26,984 bases of DNA from JAJFTV01 sp964426355 (lineage in GTDB: Bacteria; Chloroflexota; Anaerolineae; Anaerolineales; Anaerolineaceae). The notes below the pieces were generated by a model. It did not search any database and had not been told where the DNA came from. It worked only from the letters and a program-made list of their open reading frames with translations. The stretch spans positions 1 through 26,984 of the forward strand of contig CAYRRA010000032.1 in assembly GCA_964426355.1 (NCBI GenBank), in the 5' to 3' direction. Shown piece by piece: positions 15,461-24,147 of the stretch. The position numbers were made by a program, and so were the translations under genes. Positions within the stretch are counted from its first letter, which is position 1. Every line of letters begins with the position of its first letter.

Positions 15461-15573
15461 GTTAACAAACGAGCATTCAGAACAAGGATTTTTTGCCCAC
15501 ACTCTCGCAAAGGAAGTTATCCAGGTGATTTTGGGCAATCTAGCCTTTGACGGCAAGAAAAGCAGGTGCAAAA

Positions 15574-16914
15574 ATGGCTGAGATCAAACAGGTGGTTAAA
15601 CGCAGTGGAGCCGTGGTACCTTTCACGGAAGAGCGCATCACCAATGCAATTTACCGGGCAGCCGTGGCGGTGGGTGGCAGAGACCGTTCTGTCGCTGAAA
15701 AATTGACCGTACAGGTGGTAGCCCTGTTGGAGGAAATGCATCCTGAGGGCGATGTCCCCACGGTGGAGGAAATCCAGGATGTGGTTGAAAAAGTGTTGAT
15801 TGAAAACGGTCATGCGCGCGTGGCAAAGGCATATATTCTCTACCGCGACGAGCGCGCACGCCTGAGAAAACAGGCTGCCGAACGCGCCTTGCAGCCGTCC
15901 TCTTTCATCCCGTGGGCGCGCATCTGGCGCGTGCTCGATTGGGCGGTCACCAACCAGGTGCATACCGTGCAGGCGCTGAACGAACGCATTGCGCGCGGCG
16001 AATATGCCCAGGTTGTGGCAAAATCAGAAGAGGCTTACCACCAGGATATTGATAACGCGGTCGAATTGATTTCCAGGCGCGTGAGTGAATTGCGCATGGT
16101 GATTATTTGCGGTCCGTCTTCATCCGGCAAGACCACCACCACCATGAAGGTCGGCGAGCGTTTGAAGGAAATGGGGTTGAAGCTGGTTACTTTGAACGTT
16201 GACCATTATTTCTTTGACCTGGAACTGCATCCCAAAGATGAATTTGGCGATTATGACTTTGAGACCCCGCAGGCGCTGGACCTGGCGTTGATTAACGAAC
16301 ACCTGGTGAGGCTGTTTGCCGGCGAAGAGGTGCTAATCCCTAATTACGACTTTCGAACTGGCACACGTACGCTGGCGCAAACACCCATGCGCCTGGCGAA
16401 GGATGAGATGATCCTGATTGACAGCCTGCACGGCTTCTATCCCGATATGACCGGTGACATCCCCGTACAGCAGAAATTTATGCTTTACCTTGAGCCGTTG
16501 CTGCAAATGAAGGATGATGCCGGTGAGTATGTGCGCTGGACGGATTTACGCCTGATCCGCCGTATGTTGCGCGATGCTGCTCACCGCGCGTATTCGCCTA
16601 CTAAAACGCTGGAACACTGGCATTATGTTCGCGCCAGCGAACTGCGCAACATCATCCCTTATATCAACAACGCAGATTACATCGTGAACAGTGGGATGCC
16701 GTATGAGCTTCCGCTTTATGCCGCCAGGCTGCTGGATGACTTTGGAAAATGGGCTGAACAATACCGCAATGACCCGTTACGCCAGGATGCCAGCGAACGC
16801 GCAGCGCGGATCTATAAATTGCTGCAATCGGTTACACCGGTGAGAGATGAGGGCATCATCCCGGCTGATTCGGTGCTGCGTGAGTTTATTGGGGGGAGTT
16901 GTTACGAGTATTGA
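15574..16914 (+). CDS. ATP-cone domain fused to a uridine-kinase-like P-loop kinase
   Basis: 446 residues from the ATG at 15574, with AGGTG 6 bases upstream; an in-frame TTG at 15547 has no such site. Residues 1-95 form an ATP-cone, the nucleotide-sensing domain of NrdR and anaerobic/class I ribonucleotide reductases (VVKRSGAVVPFTEERITNAI, VEEIQDVVEKVLI, AKAYILYRDERARLR). The kinase domain carries Walker A G180-PSSSGK-T187 and a catalytic-type segment D210-HYFFD-215, followed by FETPQALDLALI, as in uridine kinase/phosphoribulokinase proteins. The likely reaction is phosphorylation of a nucleoside or similar alcohol by ATP, with the cone as regulator. It is cytosolic. The 3' end overlaps the convergent GGDEF gene by 29 bases. 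Confidence 0.85.
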   Translation: MAEIKQVVKRSGAVVPFTEERITNAIYRAAVAVGGRDRSVAEKLTVQVVALLEEMHPEGDVPTVEEIQDVVEKVLIENGHARVAKAYILYRDERARLRKQAAERALQPSSFIPWARIWRVLDWAVTNQVHTVQALNERIARGEYAQVVAKSEEAYHQDIDNAVELISRRVSELRMVIICGPSSSGKTTTTMKVGERLKEMGLKLVTLNVDHYFFDLELHPKDEFGDYDFETPQALDLALINEHLVRLFAGEEVLIPNYDFRTGTRTLAQTPMRLAKDEMILIDSLHGFYPDMTGDIPVQQKFMLYLEPLLQMKDDAGEYVRWTDLRLIRRMLRDAAHRAYSPTKTLEHWHYVRASELRNIIPYINNADYIVNSGMPYELPLYAARLLDDFGKWAEQYRNDPLRQDASERAARIYKLLQSVTPVRDEGIIPADSVLREFIGGSCYEY

Positions 16915-18304
16915 GCGGGGCAGTGGATAAAGAAGGTTCTGACGTTTGATGTGGTTCAGCGGATGATGGCAACTCCTCATCGCTGTCATCGTAGAACTTA
17001 AACCGATTCTTCCCTGATGTTTTTGCAGTGTACATGGCTATGTCGGCTTTTTTCAGCAGCAAAGCCGGTTCGTTTCCATCCTCTGGAAACAGGCTGACCC
17101 CAATGCTGGCACTATTTTGAATGGTACGCGTGTCAATGATAACTGGTTCAGAAAGTTTATTCAGTACCTTTCTTGTCACAACTTCTGCATCCTGGCGATT
17201 GGTAATGTTTTCCAGGGTGAGGATGAACTCGTCGCCGCCAAACCGATAAACAATATCGCTGGATCGCAGCAGACTGGTCATACGCCTGGCGTTGATTTGG
17301 AGTAATTGGTCGCCTGCATCATGCCCATACGTGTCGTTGATGTGCTTGAGATTGTCGATATCGATAAAGAGGACCGCAACCATCTTTTTATTGCGCAACG
17401 CCATGCGAATGGCGTGCTCTATCTGGTGGAAAAAGAGGTTGCGGTTCGGCAAGGTGGTAAGGGAATCATGTGTCGCCATGTATTGAAGTTCATCACGCGC
17501 TTGGCGCAGGTCGCGAAAGAGAATACTTAGGGGCTGTTGGATGCCGGTGTACAGCACAGCCTGGTAAATGGGTAAAAACGAGAGCACCTTTAAATAGTGC
17601 CCGACCATATTCAAAATCCCATACACATCGGTGTACAGAGTGAAAGCCAGTTCTGTGGCGATGGACAGCGAGAAGGAAACCATCAGCAGGCGCATCACTG
17701 CCGAGTCGAACTGTTTGCGTTGGCGTTGCAGCAGAACAATCGCTGCTAAATAAATTAACACAATTGCGTATTCGGCATAAATCTTAAACCCGGTCAACCC
17801 ACTCTGCAGAAAGCAATCCGGGAAGAAGCCCGTGAAAATCGACGCCAAAATCAGCGCGGTTGCCAGAAAAAAGAAAAAGAGGGCGCGACCAGGTACGAGT
17901 CTGCGGCGAAGATAAACAAATGCAAAAAGAAGCGAAATACTTTGTAAACTGCGGGTAGCAATCCACAACTGGGTGGGCAGGTTGACATCATACCCCGGAA
18001 AGACCCCCATGCCTTTGTATGCCAGGGTGTGGAACAGGTCAAGTATGGCAATGAAAAGATAGGAAATTCCCAGGAAGAGCAGAAAATGGTTCTCCAGATA
18101 GCGGCGGGCATTCCAGATGAAAAAAAAGATGGAAACGCCAATCACGATGCTGGCAATTTCGGCGATGCTGTGGAAAAGCAAATAGTTATGGCGTGAAGCG
18201 AGGTAAAGACCCACCAGTAAAACAAGCGCGAGGATCGGTTCTGCAAATTTGCTCGTGCGCTTTGGCTGGTTTTCTTGTTGTGTGAAGGATGCGGATGAAT
18301 TCAT
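16886..18304 (-). CDS. MASE3-GGDEF diguanylate cyclase
   Basis: 472 residues from the ATG at 18304. Other starts (ATG 18313, TTG 18358) are in frame, but the promoter at 18312-18340 supports 18304. A membrane-sensor domain of MASE3 type covers about 20-260, with some seven to eight helices and the motifs HSIAEIASIVIG, LDLFHTLAYKGMGVFPG and LPTQLWIATRSLQSISLL. The GGDEF domain covers about 285-450: DSLTTLPNRNLF, then FIDIDNLKHINDTYGH, then an intact GGDEF at 356-360. An RxxD inhibitory site (RSSD) lies five residues before it. It should make c-di-GMP from two GTP with product inhibition, controlling adhesion or motility. The ligand of the sensor is unknown. Confidence 0.92.
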   Translation of the reverse strand: MNSSASFTQQENQPKRTSKFAEPILALVLLVGLYLASRHNYLLFHSIAEIASIVIGVSIFFFIWNARRYLENHFLLFLGISYLFIAILDLFHTLAYKGMGVFPGYDVNLPTQLWIATRSLQSISLLFAFVYLRRRLVPGRALFFFFLATALILASIFTGFFPDCFLQSGLTGFKIYAEYAIVLIYLAAIVLLQRQRKQFDSAVMRLLMVSFSLSIATELAFTLYTDVYGILNMVGHYLKVLSFLPIYQAVLYTGIQQPLSILFRDLRQARDELQYMATHDSLTTLPNRNLFFHQIEHAIRMALRNKKMVAVLFIDIDNLKHINDTYGHDAGDQLLQINARRMTSLLRSSDIVYRFGGDEFILTLENITNRQDAEVVTRKVLNKLSEPVIIDTRTIQNSASIGVSLFPEDGNEPALLLKKADIAMYTAKTSGKNRFKFYDDSDEELPSSAEPHQTSEPSLSTAPLNTRNNSPQ

Positions 18305-18311
18305 CACTATC

Positions 18312-18340
18312 ATTGTATATAAAAATATGCAATGTAGCAA
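18312..18340 (-). promoter_or_regulatory. Promoter of the MASE3-GGDEF gene
   Basis: On the minus strand: TTGCTA (18340-18335), 17 bases, TACAAT (18317-18312). Only 7 bases remain before the ATG at 18304, and no ribosome binding site is present, so the mRNA is probably leaderless. Confidence 0.6.
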
Positions 18341-18416
18341 AGAAAATATTCTTTCCAATCATGGCAATACTGGTCAAGAAAACCAGCCCGTCAGGGTAAA
18401 TGATTGCCGGAAACTT

Positions 18417-19214
18417 TTACTCCACCGTCAGGGTTGTATAGCGATGGTAGACATTCCCGTCAAAATCCTGCACCAGGAAACCGGCGAGATACGTTCCGGG
18501 CAACGCTGGCTCAAAGTGACGTATCACCCGGGAGTTCAAACGCAGTTCATCGGAGAAGAGCATGCTGTTGTTGTCTACGGTGTTTCCTGCCATGTCGGCA
18601 AAATAACGTTTTACCTGCGGAGCGAAACGATCGCCGGGTGCAGGTTGAAAAGGTTTGGGCATGCCAAAGCCTCTCTTTTCTTTGATTAAGATGATATCGA
18701 TCAGGTTTCCTTCTCGGTTGAAGCGCAGCGTGGCTTTGTGTTCTTTTTCCTCATCCGCAAATACATATTTTCCGCTGATGCGGTAAGTTTGCAGTTCCGG
18801 GTTCAGGGAAAATTTTTCCGGCGCAGCGAAGCCCAGGCTTGCCTCTTCGCCAGCGCTGAGAATGGGCAAGCACGGGAGAAATTCGTACACTGCCTGGAAC
18901 TCACTGCCCCAGACCGGATACTGCACGCCATTCACTTCTTTTGTTTCTTCGGGGACCAGGTATTCATGGAAAACGGGTCCAAAGAACTGGTTCAAGTCCT
19001 GGTCAAAGAGCAGGACATGCGCAAAGACATGTGCGATGTTCTCGCCACGGATGAGAGCGGACACCACAAATGTATCCTCCTCTGCTGCGGGCTGAACTGA
19101 GACGCCGGTTTCCTCAAAGAGCACCGTGCCCTTCCCGGGCGGCGTAACATCTGCCTCGCTTGCTGAAAGGGTGAAGACCCGACCTGTATGATGGATTGTT
19201 TTTATGATATTCAT
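18417..19214 (-). CDS. Stand-alone paralogue of the clostripain C-terminal domain
   Basis: 265 residues with GGAG about 10 bases before the ATG. There is no catalytic domain, signal peptide or membrane segment. From about residue 35 to the end it aligns with the last 230 or so residues of the neighbouring C11 protease. Matching blocks are VQYPVWGSEF with ILFPDWGSDT, YRISGKYVFAD with YSVSGVYTYSD, LRFNREGNLIDIIL with MKFTGDGKMKAIYG, PAPGDRFAP with PKSGDQFTV, and PGTYLAGFLVQDFDGN with PGEYILGIILEDIDGN. The first 35 residues are unique. It lies 119 bases downstream of the protease on the same strand, so a shared transcript is possible. Function unknown; it might bind the same partner as the protease domain or interact with the protease. 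Cytosolic location is inferred from the absence of a signal. Confidence 0.8.
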   Translation of the reverse strand: MNIIKTIHHTGRVFTLSASEADVTPPGKGTVLFEETGVSVQPAAEEDTFVVSALIRGENIAHVFAHVLLFDQDLNQFFGPVFHEYLVPEETKEVNGVQYPVWGSEFQAVYEFLPCLPILSAGEEASLGFAAPEKFSLNPELQTYRISGKYVFADEEKEHKATLRFNREGNLIDIILIKEKRGFGMPKPFQPAPGDRFAPQVKRYFADMAGNTVDNNSMLFSDELRLNSRVIRHFEPALPGTYLAGFLVQDFDGNVYHRYTTLTVE

Positions 19215-19244
19215 TTCGCCAATTCTCCAGTTTGCGAAGCGCTT

Positions 19245-19270
19245 TTCAGGCGAATGCAGCCTCGCCTGAA
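19245..19270 (-). terminator. Hairpin between the protease and its paralogue
   Basis: TTCAGGCGA (19245-19253) pairs perfectly with TCGCCTGAA (19262-19270) over an 8-base loop. No T-run follows on the minus strand, so it may be an attenuator, an mRNA-stabilising structure or a weak terminator. Confidence 0.4.
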
Positions 19271-19333
19271 TTGATTATATGGACGGCGCACAAAAAATAC
19301 CAGCCTTGAGCGCTGTCCTCTCAGGTTGACCGG

Positions 19334-21607
19334 CTATTCTGTCACCAGCAGCCCGGCGTATTGTTCGGTAAAGTTTCCGTCAATATCTTCCAGGATGATC
19401 CCCAGGATGTACTCACCCGGATAGCCATAATAGGCTTCCATTGTAATCGGGCGGTCGCGGAAAGTAATCGTCCCGCCCTCATACAGCACCAGCTCCCCTT
19501 CTTCATTCTGCTCAAATTCCAGCCACTCTTCGATCACGGTAAACTGGTCACCGGACTTGGGGGTGATTTGATGAACCGCGCCCTGCATGTTTTCGCCGGT
19601 GAAGCCGTAAATCGCTTTCATCTTACCGTCGCCGGTGAACTTCATCACAGCGTAACGGGTTTCGCCGCTGTCGCTGTAGGTGTAAACGCCGCTGACCGAG
19701 TAGATATCTGTCTCTGGTGTGGCGCCGAAGACCTCAGGCTCAAAGAAGGCAAACTGGTCTTCCTCTTCATACCCATTGCTGATAAAGTAAATTGTCGGCT
19801 CCCAATCAATGGAAAGCTCAAAACTGGTATCGCTACCCCAATCTGGGAATAAGATACCGGAGATATTTTTTATTTCATCCGATTCAATATACCCTTTGTC
19901 TGCGGTCATGTAAGAATCGCTTTCTTCATCATACCAGGCGACATAATAGTAGATAAAGCCGATATTGGTTCCGCTGACGGTTGTGGTCAGCGTCACCGAG
20001 CTGTCTATATCGATTTGCTCTGCGCTGAGTTCCAACGGAGAAAGGGAGATCTCACCGGATGCCGGTGAGGTTATCTCAGCACTGCTCTCAGGCTGTGACT
20101 GGCTGGCATTTTCACCCAGCTCTGCCAGGCTGATGGGCGTCTCACCCAACACACTCAGATCAGCCGAGCCGGGGTCAAATTGGCTGCCGGTGTAATGAAA
20201 TGTCAGGTAATCGTCCCACAGGGATGCCGCCGCAAAGCGAGAAGCATATTCGGTATAGGTGTAATCGCCTCTCCCGGAGGTCTCCTTGAACAATTTTGAG
20301 TTGGGGAAGAAGATGCTGTATCCGGTGGAACCGGAGAGATTCTCGCCGTGTTTTTCGGCGAGGACGCTGTTTCGAATGGCTTTCTGCACCGCCTGGATGG
20401 CATCAAGGACATCGTCGTCGCTGGTTTCATTCGCCAGGATGGAAATGAAGTGCCCCAAATCGATGTACGAAGGTTGCACATCTTCCCCAAAGACCGACTC
20501 GTATGACTGCGCATACGTGCGTGCCCGCGCCACATCGCTTTGGTCAACGTTAACCAGTTGGAAGGCAAGGTTGTTAACCGCTTCGTTCAATGCACTCATG
20601 CCGGAAAGGTCGACTGCCGTCAGGGTAATATCCAGGCTCATTTCCCTGGCAACTTCTTCAGCGCTGTATTCTTCTTCAACGCCGTACACCTCTGAGATAA
20701 AGAGCATGCGGGCATCATCATCGACGATGCGGTAATCCTGGTCGATGTAGCTTTCCACAATCAACTTTGCCAGGACATCGCCGCCCATTGCCGGGTTGGC
20801 GCTCAACGAAGAAAGAAAACTTGCATACGCCCAACCCAATGAGGGTTCTGTCTCCTCCGAGGCTACGGCGTAGCGCGCATACGGAGCAACCGCGCTGAAC
20901 ACCTCCAACTGCCCCATCAGGCAGGCATCGAACCCGACCAGTTCAAAAGCATCTATGCCGGTGCGTTTAATCACCTCGGAGAGAGCCTGGTCGATATTTT
21001 CCAGGGTAAAAGAACTGCCCTCGTAAGGAGAGTCATCATTCCACCCGCCGAACCAGCCTGCGCCGTGGTCGGATAGGATTAAGATGTGTCGGTCTGCCGG
21101 GTATGTCTCGATTGCCCAAACCGCAAAATCGACCAGGGTCTGCCAATCGCCCATATCCACTTCCCCCAGGTCTTCAATTTCTTGCGAACCAATTGAATCC
21201 AGGTCGTCATCCTGCTGTACTAAAAACCGTTTGGTGCTCGACCAGTCACCGTCGCCGTCAAAGCCGTTCTCATAGCGGTCTATCTGTGAAACAATGGTGA
21301 CGTTCTCATCCGAACCCACCAACTCGGCTTCGTTCAGGTCGATGAAAATGTCCTGTTCCAGCACCTGGTCATCGGCGTTCTGATACAGCATGACCAACCA
21401 GGTACCGGGCTCGCCTGTTGTGGCTGCTGGCGCTGCTGGCACTGCTGACGCTTCCTCTTCGCTGGTGTAATCTTCTTCATAATCCGCTTCGCCATCGTAA
21501 TACTCTTCATCATCATAATACATTTCATCATCATAACCCTCGCAGGCTGAAAGACTCAGAACCAGTATGAGGATTAAGAAAAGTAGAGCTAAAAAGTTCT
21601 TTTTCAT
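19334..21607 (-). CDS. Clostripain-family (C11) cysteine peptidase lipoprotein
   Basis: 757 residues from the ATG at 21607, with AGG 7 bases upstream; an in-frame GTG at 21613 is less likely. The signal peptide ends in lipobox LSAC (Cys22). A very acidic, Tyr/Asp/Glu-rich stretch (23-52) and an Ala/Pro linker follow. The C11 caspase-like domain starts at about 67 (GTWLVMLYQNADD) and contains the catalytic dyad His181 (ILSDHGAGW) and Cys229 (FDACLMG). It runs to about 470. An Ala/Ser linker precedes a C-terminal beta-rich domain (about 515-757), paralogous to the next gene. Clostripain cleaves after Arg/Lys in secreted proteins; the target here is unknown. It would sit on the outer face of the membrane. 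Confidence 0.92.
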   Translation of the reverse strand: MKKNFLALLFLILILVLSLSACEGYDDEMYYDDEEYYDGEADYEEDYTSEEEASAVPAAPAATTGEPGTWLVMLYQNADDQVLEQDIFIDLNEAELVGSDENVTIVSQIDRYENGFDGDGDWSSTKRFLVQQDDDLDSIGSQEIEDLGEVDMGDWQTLVDFAVWAIETYPADRHILILSDHGAGWFGGWNDDSPYEGSSFTLENIDQALSEVIKRTGIDAFELVGFDACLMGQLEVFSAVAPYARYAVASEETEPSLGWAYASFLSSLSANPAMGGDVLAKLIVESYIDQDYRIVDDDARMLFISEVYGVEEEYSAEEVAREMSLDITLTAVDLSGMSALNEAVNNLAFQLVNVDQSDVARARTYAQSYESVFGEDVQPSYIDLGHFISILANETSDDDVLDAIQAVQKAIRNSVLAEKHGENLSGSTGYSIFFPNSKLFKETSGRGDYTYTEYASRFAAASLWDDYLTFHYTGSQFDPGSADLSVLGETPISLAELGENASQSQPESSAEITSPASGEISLSPLELSAEQIDIDSSVTLTTTVSGTNIGFIYYYVAWYDEESDSYMTADKGYIESDEIKNISGILFPDWGSDTSFELSIDWEPTIYFISNGYEEEDQFAFFEPEVFGATPETDIYSVSGVYTYSDSGETRYAVMKFTGDGKMKAIYGFTGENMQGAVHQITPKSGDQFTVIEEWLEFEQNEEGELVLYEGGTITFRDRPITMEAYYGYPGEYILGIILEDIDGNFTEQYAGLLVTE

Positions 21608-21914
21608 ACGCACCTATGAAAGCACAAAAGAGGAACCCTGCTGATCCGGTCCATTTGTAGATACAGTTTGTATTGCATAGAAGCCAAGCTGCGCTGTTCA
21701 CCACGACAGCTCGTTTGCCCAATGCCTGTGTCACGGTCAATCGTAATCGACAAAAAGAAAATTCGGAATATACGCAGGACTTTCAAAAGTGAAAGCTCGC
21801 TGCCGCCCAAACCCTGCATAGCGGGAGCGAGTTAGAAAGGGCGATCCCGAATGAGGGTGTAATCAGTTGTGACGGGTAAAAAATTCTGCGGGAGGAGTTC
21901 CGCCGGTTGGAAAG
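21608..21914. other. Upstream region of the clostripain gene
   Basis: About 300 bases between the flavin reductase stop and the protease start, both on the minus strand. It should hold the protease promoter. A weak match on the minus strand is TTGGCT, 18 bases, TATCTA, ending near 21657. No terminator or gene was recognised. Confidence 0.4.
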
Positions 21915-22472
21915 CTAGAGATCTTTCCCAATGGAGAACGCCTTGCCGGCAAAATCGCCGACGGCGTAATAATCGCCGGTGAAGACGAACAATCCCATCC
22001 TGGCGATATCCAACTTGCCGGTTTCGGTCAAGAGGGTCTCATCCACTTTTACATCCAGCACTTCGCCGATAAACTGGGTATGCAAGCCCAGTTCAATCGT
22101 ATGAAGCAGTTTGCATTCCATCACCAGTGGAAATTCAGCCACATAGGGGGCATCCACCAGGTCGCTGTGCACAGCGGTTAATCCGGCTACTGCAAATTTG
22201 TCCACATCTCTGCCTGAAGCGATACCGGCATAATCCATCTCTTTGATATAGGTAAGCGAGGGGACACTGACAGTATATGCGCCTCGCTGAACGATGCTGG
22301 CGTAGGAATACGTTGCTTTGCGAAGGGATACATAAATACAGGGGGGCTTTGAGCAGCAAATGCCAGCCCATGCGGCTGTCATGATATTGGGTTTGCCCTC
22401 AGCGTCATACGTACCCACAGCCCATACCGGGGCTGTCATGGGGGTTGGCTTTGCTCCAATCGATTTTTTCAT
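21915..22472 (-). CDS. Flavin reductase family protein (FMN-binding split barrel)
   Basis: 185 residues, with GGAGG about 9 bases before the ATG. The flavin-reductase-like split-barrel pattern is visible: a Pro-rich start (KPTPMTAPVWAVGTYD), GKPNIMTAAWAGICCSKPPCIYVSLRK (the FMN-phosphate-binding strand region), GAYTVSVPS, and later HTQFIGEVLDVKVDE in the core strand. Family members use NAD(P)H to reduce FMN, or bind FMN as electron carriers related to flavoredoxin. The vicinal cysteines CCSKPPC near residue 40 may matter for redox. It starts 58 bases after the stop of the upstream GGDEF gene on the same strand and could be read through from it. Confidence 0.9.
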   Translation of the reverse strand: MKKSIGAKPTPMTAPVWAVGTYDAEGKPNIMTAAWAGICCSKPPCIYVSLRKATYSYASIVQRGAYTVSVPSLTYIKEMDYAGIASGRDVDKFAVAGLTAVHSDLVDAPYVAEFPLVMECKLLHTIELGLHTQFIGEVLDVKVDETLLTETGKLDIARMGLFVFTGDYYAVGDFAGKAFSIGKDL

Positions 22473-22530
22473 TTACCTGCCTCCAAGGAAATTCTCATCC
22501 GGTGAACCACCGGAACGGATATAAGGGATT

Positions 22531-24147
22531 CTATTGCAAGGTTTCAATGGTGGCAACCCGGTTTCGCCCTGATGACTTGGCAATATAGAGCGCCCGATCC
22601 ACCGCTTTAAGCAAATCGTCTGAGTTCTCTGCATGAAACGGGAAAACCGCCACACCGGCTGAAAAGGTGTTTTGCAGCTCCAGGCTGCCGCAGCGAACCC
22701 GTGCGTTGGCATACGCTGCACGCCATTCCTCGACACGTTTCATGACTGCATTGGGCGATGCACCAGGCATGACAACGATAAACTCCTCTCCGCCGTAGCG
22801 GCAGGCAAAATCGCTCTGCCGGGTTTGCAAGCGCAGGATTTCACCCAATTTCCTCAACATATCATCGCCAGCGATATGCCCATAGGTATCGTTAAAATTC
22901 TTGAAGCCGTCCAAATCCAGCATCACCAGGCTGACCGGCTGGTGGGTTTGTTTTGCTTGAAGCAGTTCAAGCTCGAGAATTTCATTGAAGAATCTGCGGT
23001 TGTACAACCCGGTCAGAGGGTCGCGAATAGCTTGTTCGCGCAGGTCTTCTTGCAGCTTATTGATTTCACTAATCTGGCTGCGCAGTTGCCGGTTGGCTTC
23101 TTGCAGTTCCATCTCGGCGTTTTTTTGTGCGGTCACATCGCGAAGGATCAAAAGCTTCCCACTGGATGGGGTGAGTTGCTCCTGGATGGGGATGATGGTC
23201 ATGTCCAGGAAGGTATCCTGATCTGCACCCCATGCGAGCTGTGTATTCACTGTCTGGACAGGGTTGGTCTGTGATGACAGGGCAATCTGTTCACCCAAAA
23301 AGACTTCCGCATTTTTGCCAATCGCCTCGTTTTCATCCAGGTTGATGAGCCGTAAGGCGGATGGGTTGATATCGATCACGCGGTTTTGATTGTCCAGCAA
23401 GATGACGCCATCGAGCATGTTTTCGATCAGTACATCGCGCGCCACCGGCACCAGGTCTAGCAGTTTGAAGTGAAAAATGGCGTACACCGCAATGACTCCA
23501 CCAATGCTGAAGCCAATCGGGGTCAGGTCGATGCCGTGCAGTGGATGGGACTTGAATACGTATAAGAGATTACCCGTCCAGGGGATGAGCGCAGCGATGA
23601 CCATGGTGATGGATTGACGGCGGTATGTTTTCGCCAGCCGGAGTACTGAACGCAGAAAATGATAGGTTCCCAGCAACATGCACACGTAGGAGTAGCCAAT
23701 TACACCGAACCAGAAAAAGGCTCCATGTTCATATTGAAGCACTCGCGGGTACTCAGGGTTTGGGATGAAATCGGTCCAGATCAGGTGGTGCTGGTTGTTC
23801 GTTGCGGCAAGCACAACTGAGATGGTTGGAATAATGAAAAGTAAAAATAAACTACGCCGGGTGAGCCATTTAGATTTACCGCTGTAACTCATCGCCAGCG
23901 CCATAAACAAGACCGGTGTGGCTACTGTACCGGGGTAGGCAACCTGTGACCAGAAAATCTTTTCAGGTATGGTGACAGCATACAACTCAAACGCGCTGAA
24001 CAGGCACCAATATGCCACCGCCAGCATGAGAAAAAATAATGCCAACCCTCCCTCGATATGCCTTCTATGCCAGGATACCAGTGCAGAAAAAACAGCAACA
24101 ATCACCGACAGCAGGTTAAGCAGTAAATAAAAGTCGACTCTTTCCAT
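22531..24147 (-). CDS. 7TM-PAS-GGDEF diguanylate cyclase
   Basis: 538 residues. The N-terminal region of about 230 residues has seven to eight transmembrane helices of the histidine-kinase 7TM sensor type (WCLFSAFELYAVTIPEKIFWSQVAYPGTV is typical). A PAS domain follows at about 240-355 (LIENMLDGVILLDNQNRVIDINPSA), then a coiled coil (355-380). The GGDEF domain is at about 380-530, with DPLTGLYNRRFF, LDLDGFKNFNDTYGH and an active GGEEF at 452-456. An RxxD product-inhibition site (RQSD) lies five residues before it. It should synthesise c-di-GMP. The ATG lacks a ribosome binding site. A possible promoter lies about 40 bases upstream. Confidence 0.94.
   Translation of the reverse strand: MERVDFYLLLNLLSVIVAVFSALVSWHRRHIEGGLALFFLMLAVAYWCLFSAFELYAVTIPEKIFWSQVAYPGTVATPVLFMALAMSYSGKSKWLTRRSLFLLFIIPTISVVLAATNNQHHLIWTDFIPNPEYPRVLQYEHGAFFWFGVIGYSYVCMLLGTYHFLRSVLRLAKTYRRQSITMVIAALIPWTGNLLYVFKSHPLHGIDLTPIGFSIGGVIAVYAIFHFKLLDLVPVARDVLIENMLDGVILLDNQNRVIDINPSALRLINLDENEAIGKNAEVFLGEQIALSSQTNPVQTVNTQLAWGADQDTFLDMTIIPIQEQLTPSSGKLLILRDVTAQKNAEMELQEANRQLRSQISEINKLQEDLREQAIRDPLTGLYNRRFFNEILELELLQAKQTHQPVSLVMLDLDGFKNFNDTYGHIAGDDMLRKLGEILRLQTRQSDFACRYGGEEFIVVMPGASPNAVMKRVEEWRAAYANARVRCGSLELQNTFSAGVAVFPFHAENSDDLLKAVDRALYIAKSSGRNRVATIETLQ

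Larger units (their letters stand above)
14458..15573. other. Non-coding region holding repeats
   Basis: About 1.1 kb without a supportable gene. 14458-14690 shows nothing distinctive beyond the presumed promoter of the small membrane protein. 14698-15209 is a tandem repeat block. 15210-15430 is single-copy. A 7-bp hairpin (GAGGCTG 15327-15333 with CAGCCTC 15344-15350) precedes the kinase promoter region. Open frames across the repeats are artefacts of the repeat sequence. Confidence 0.7.
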
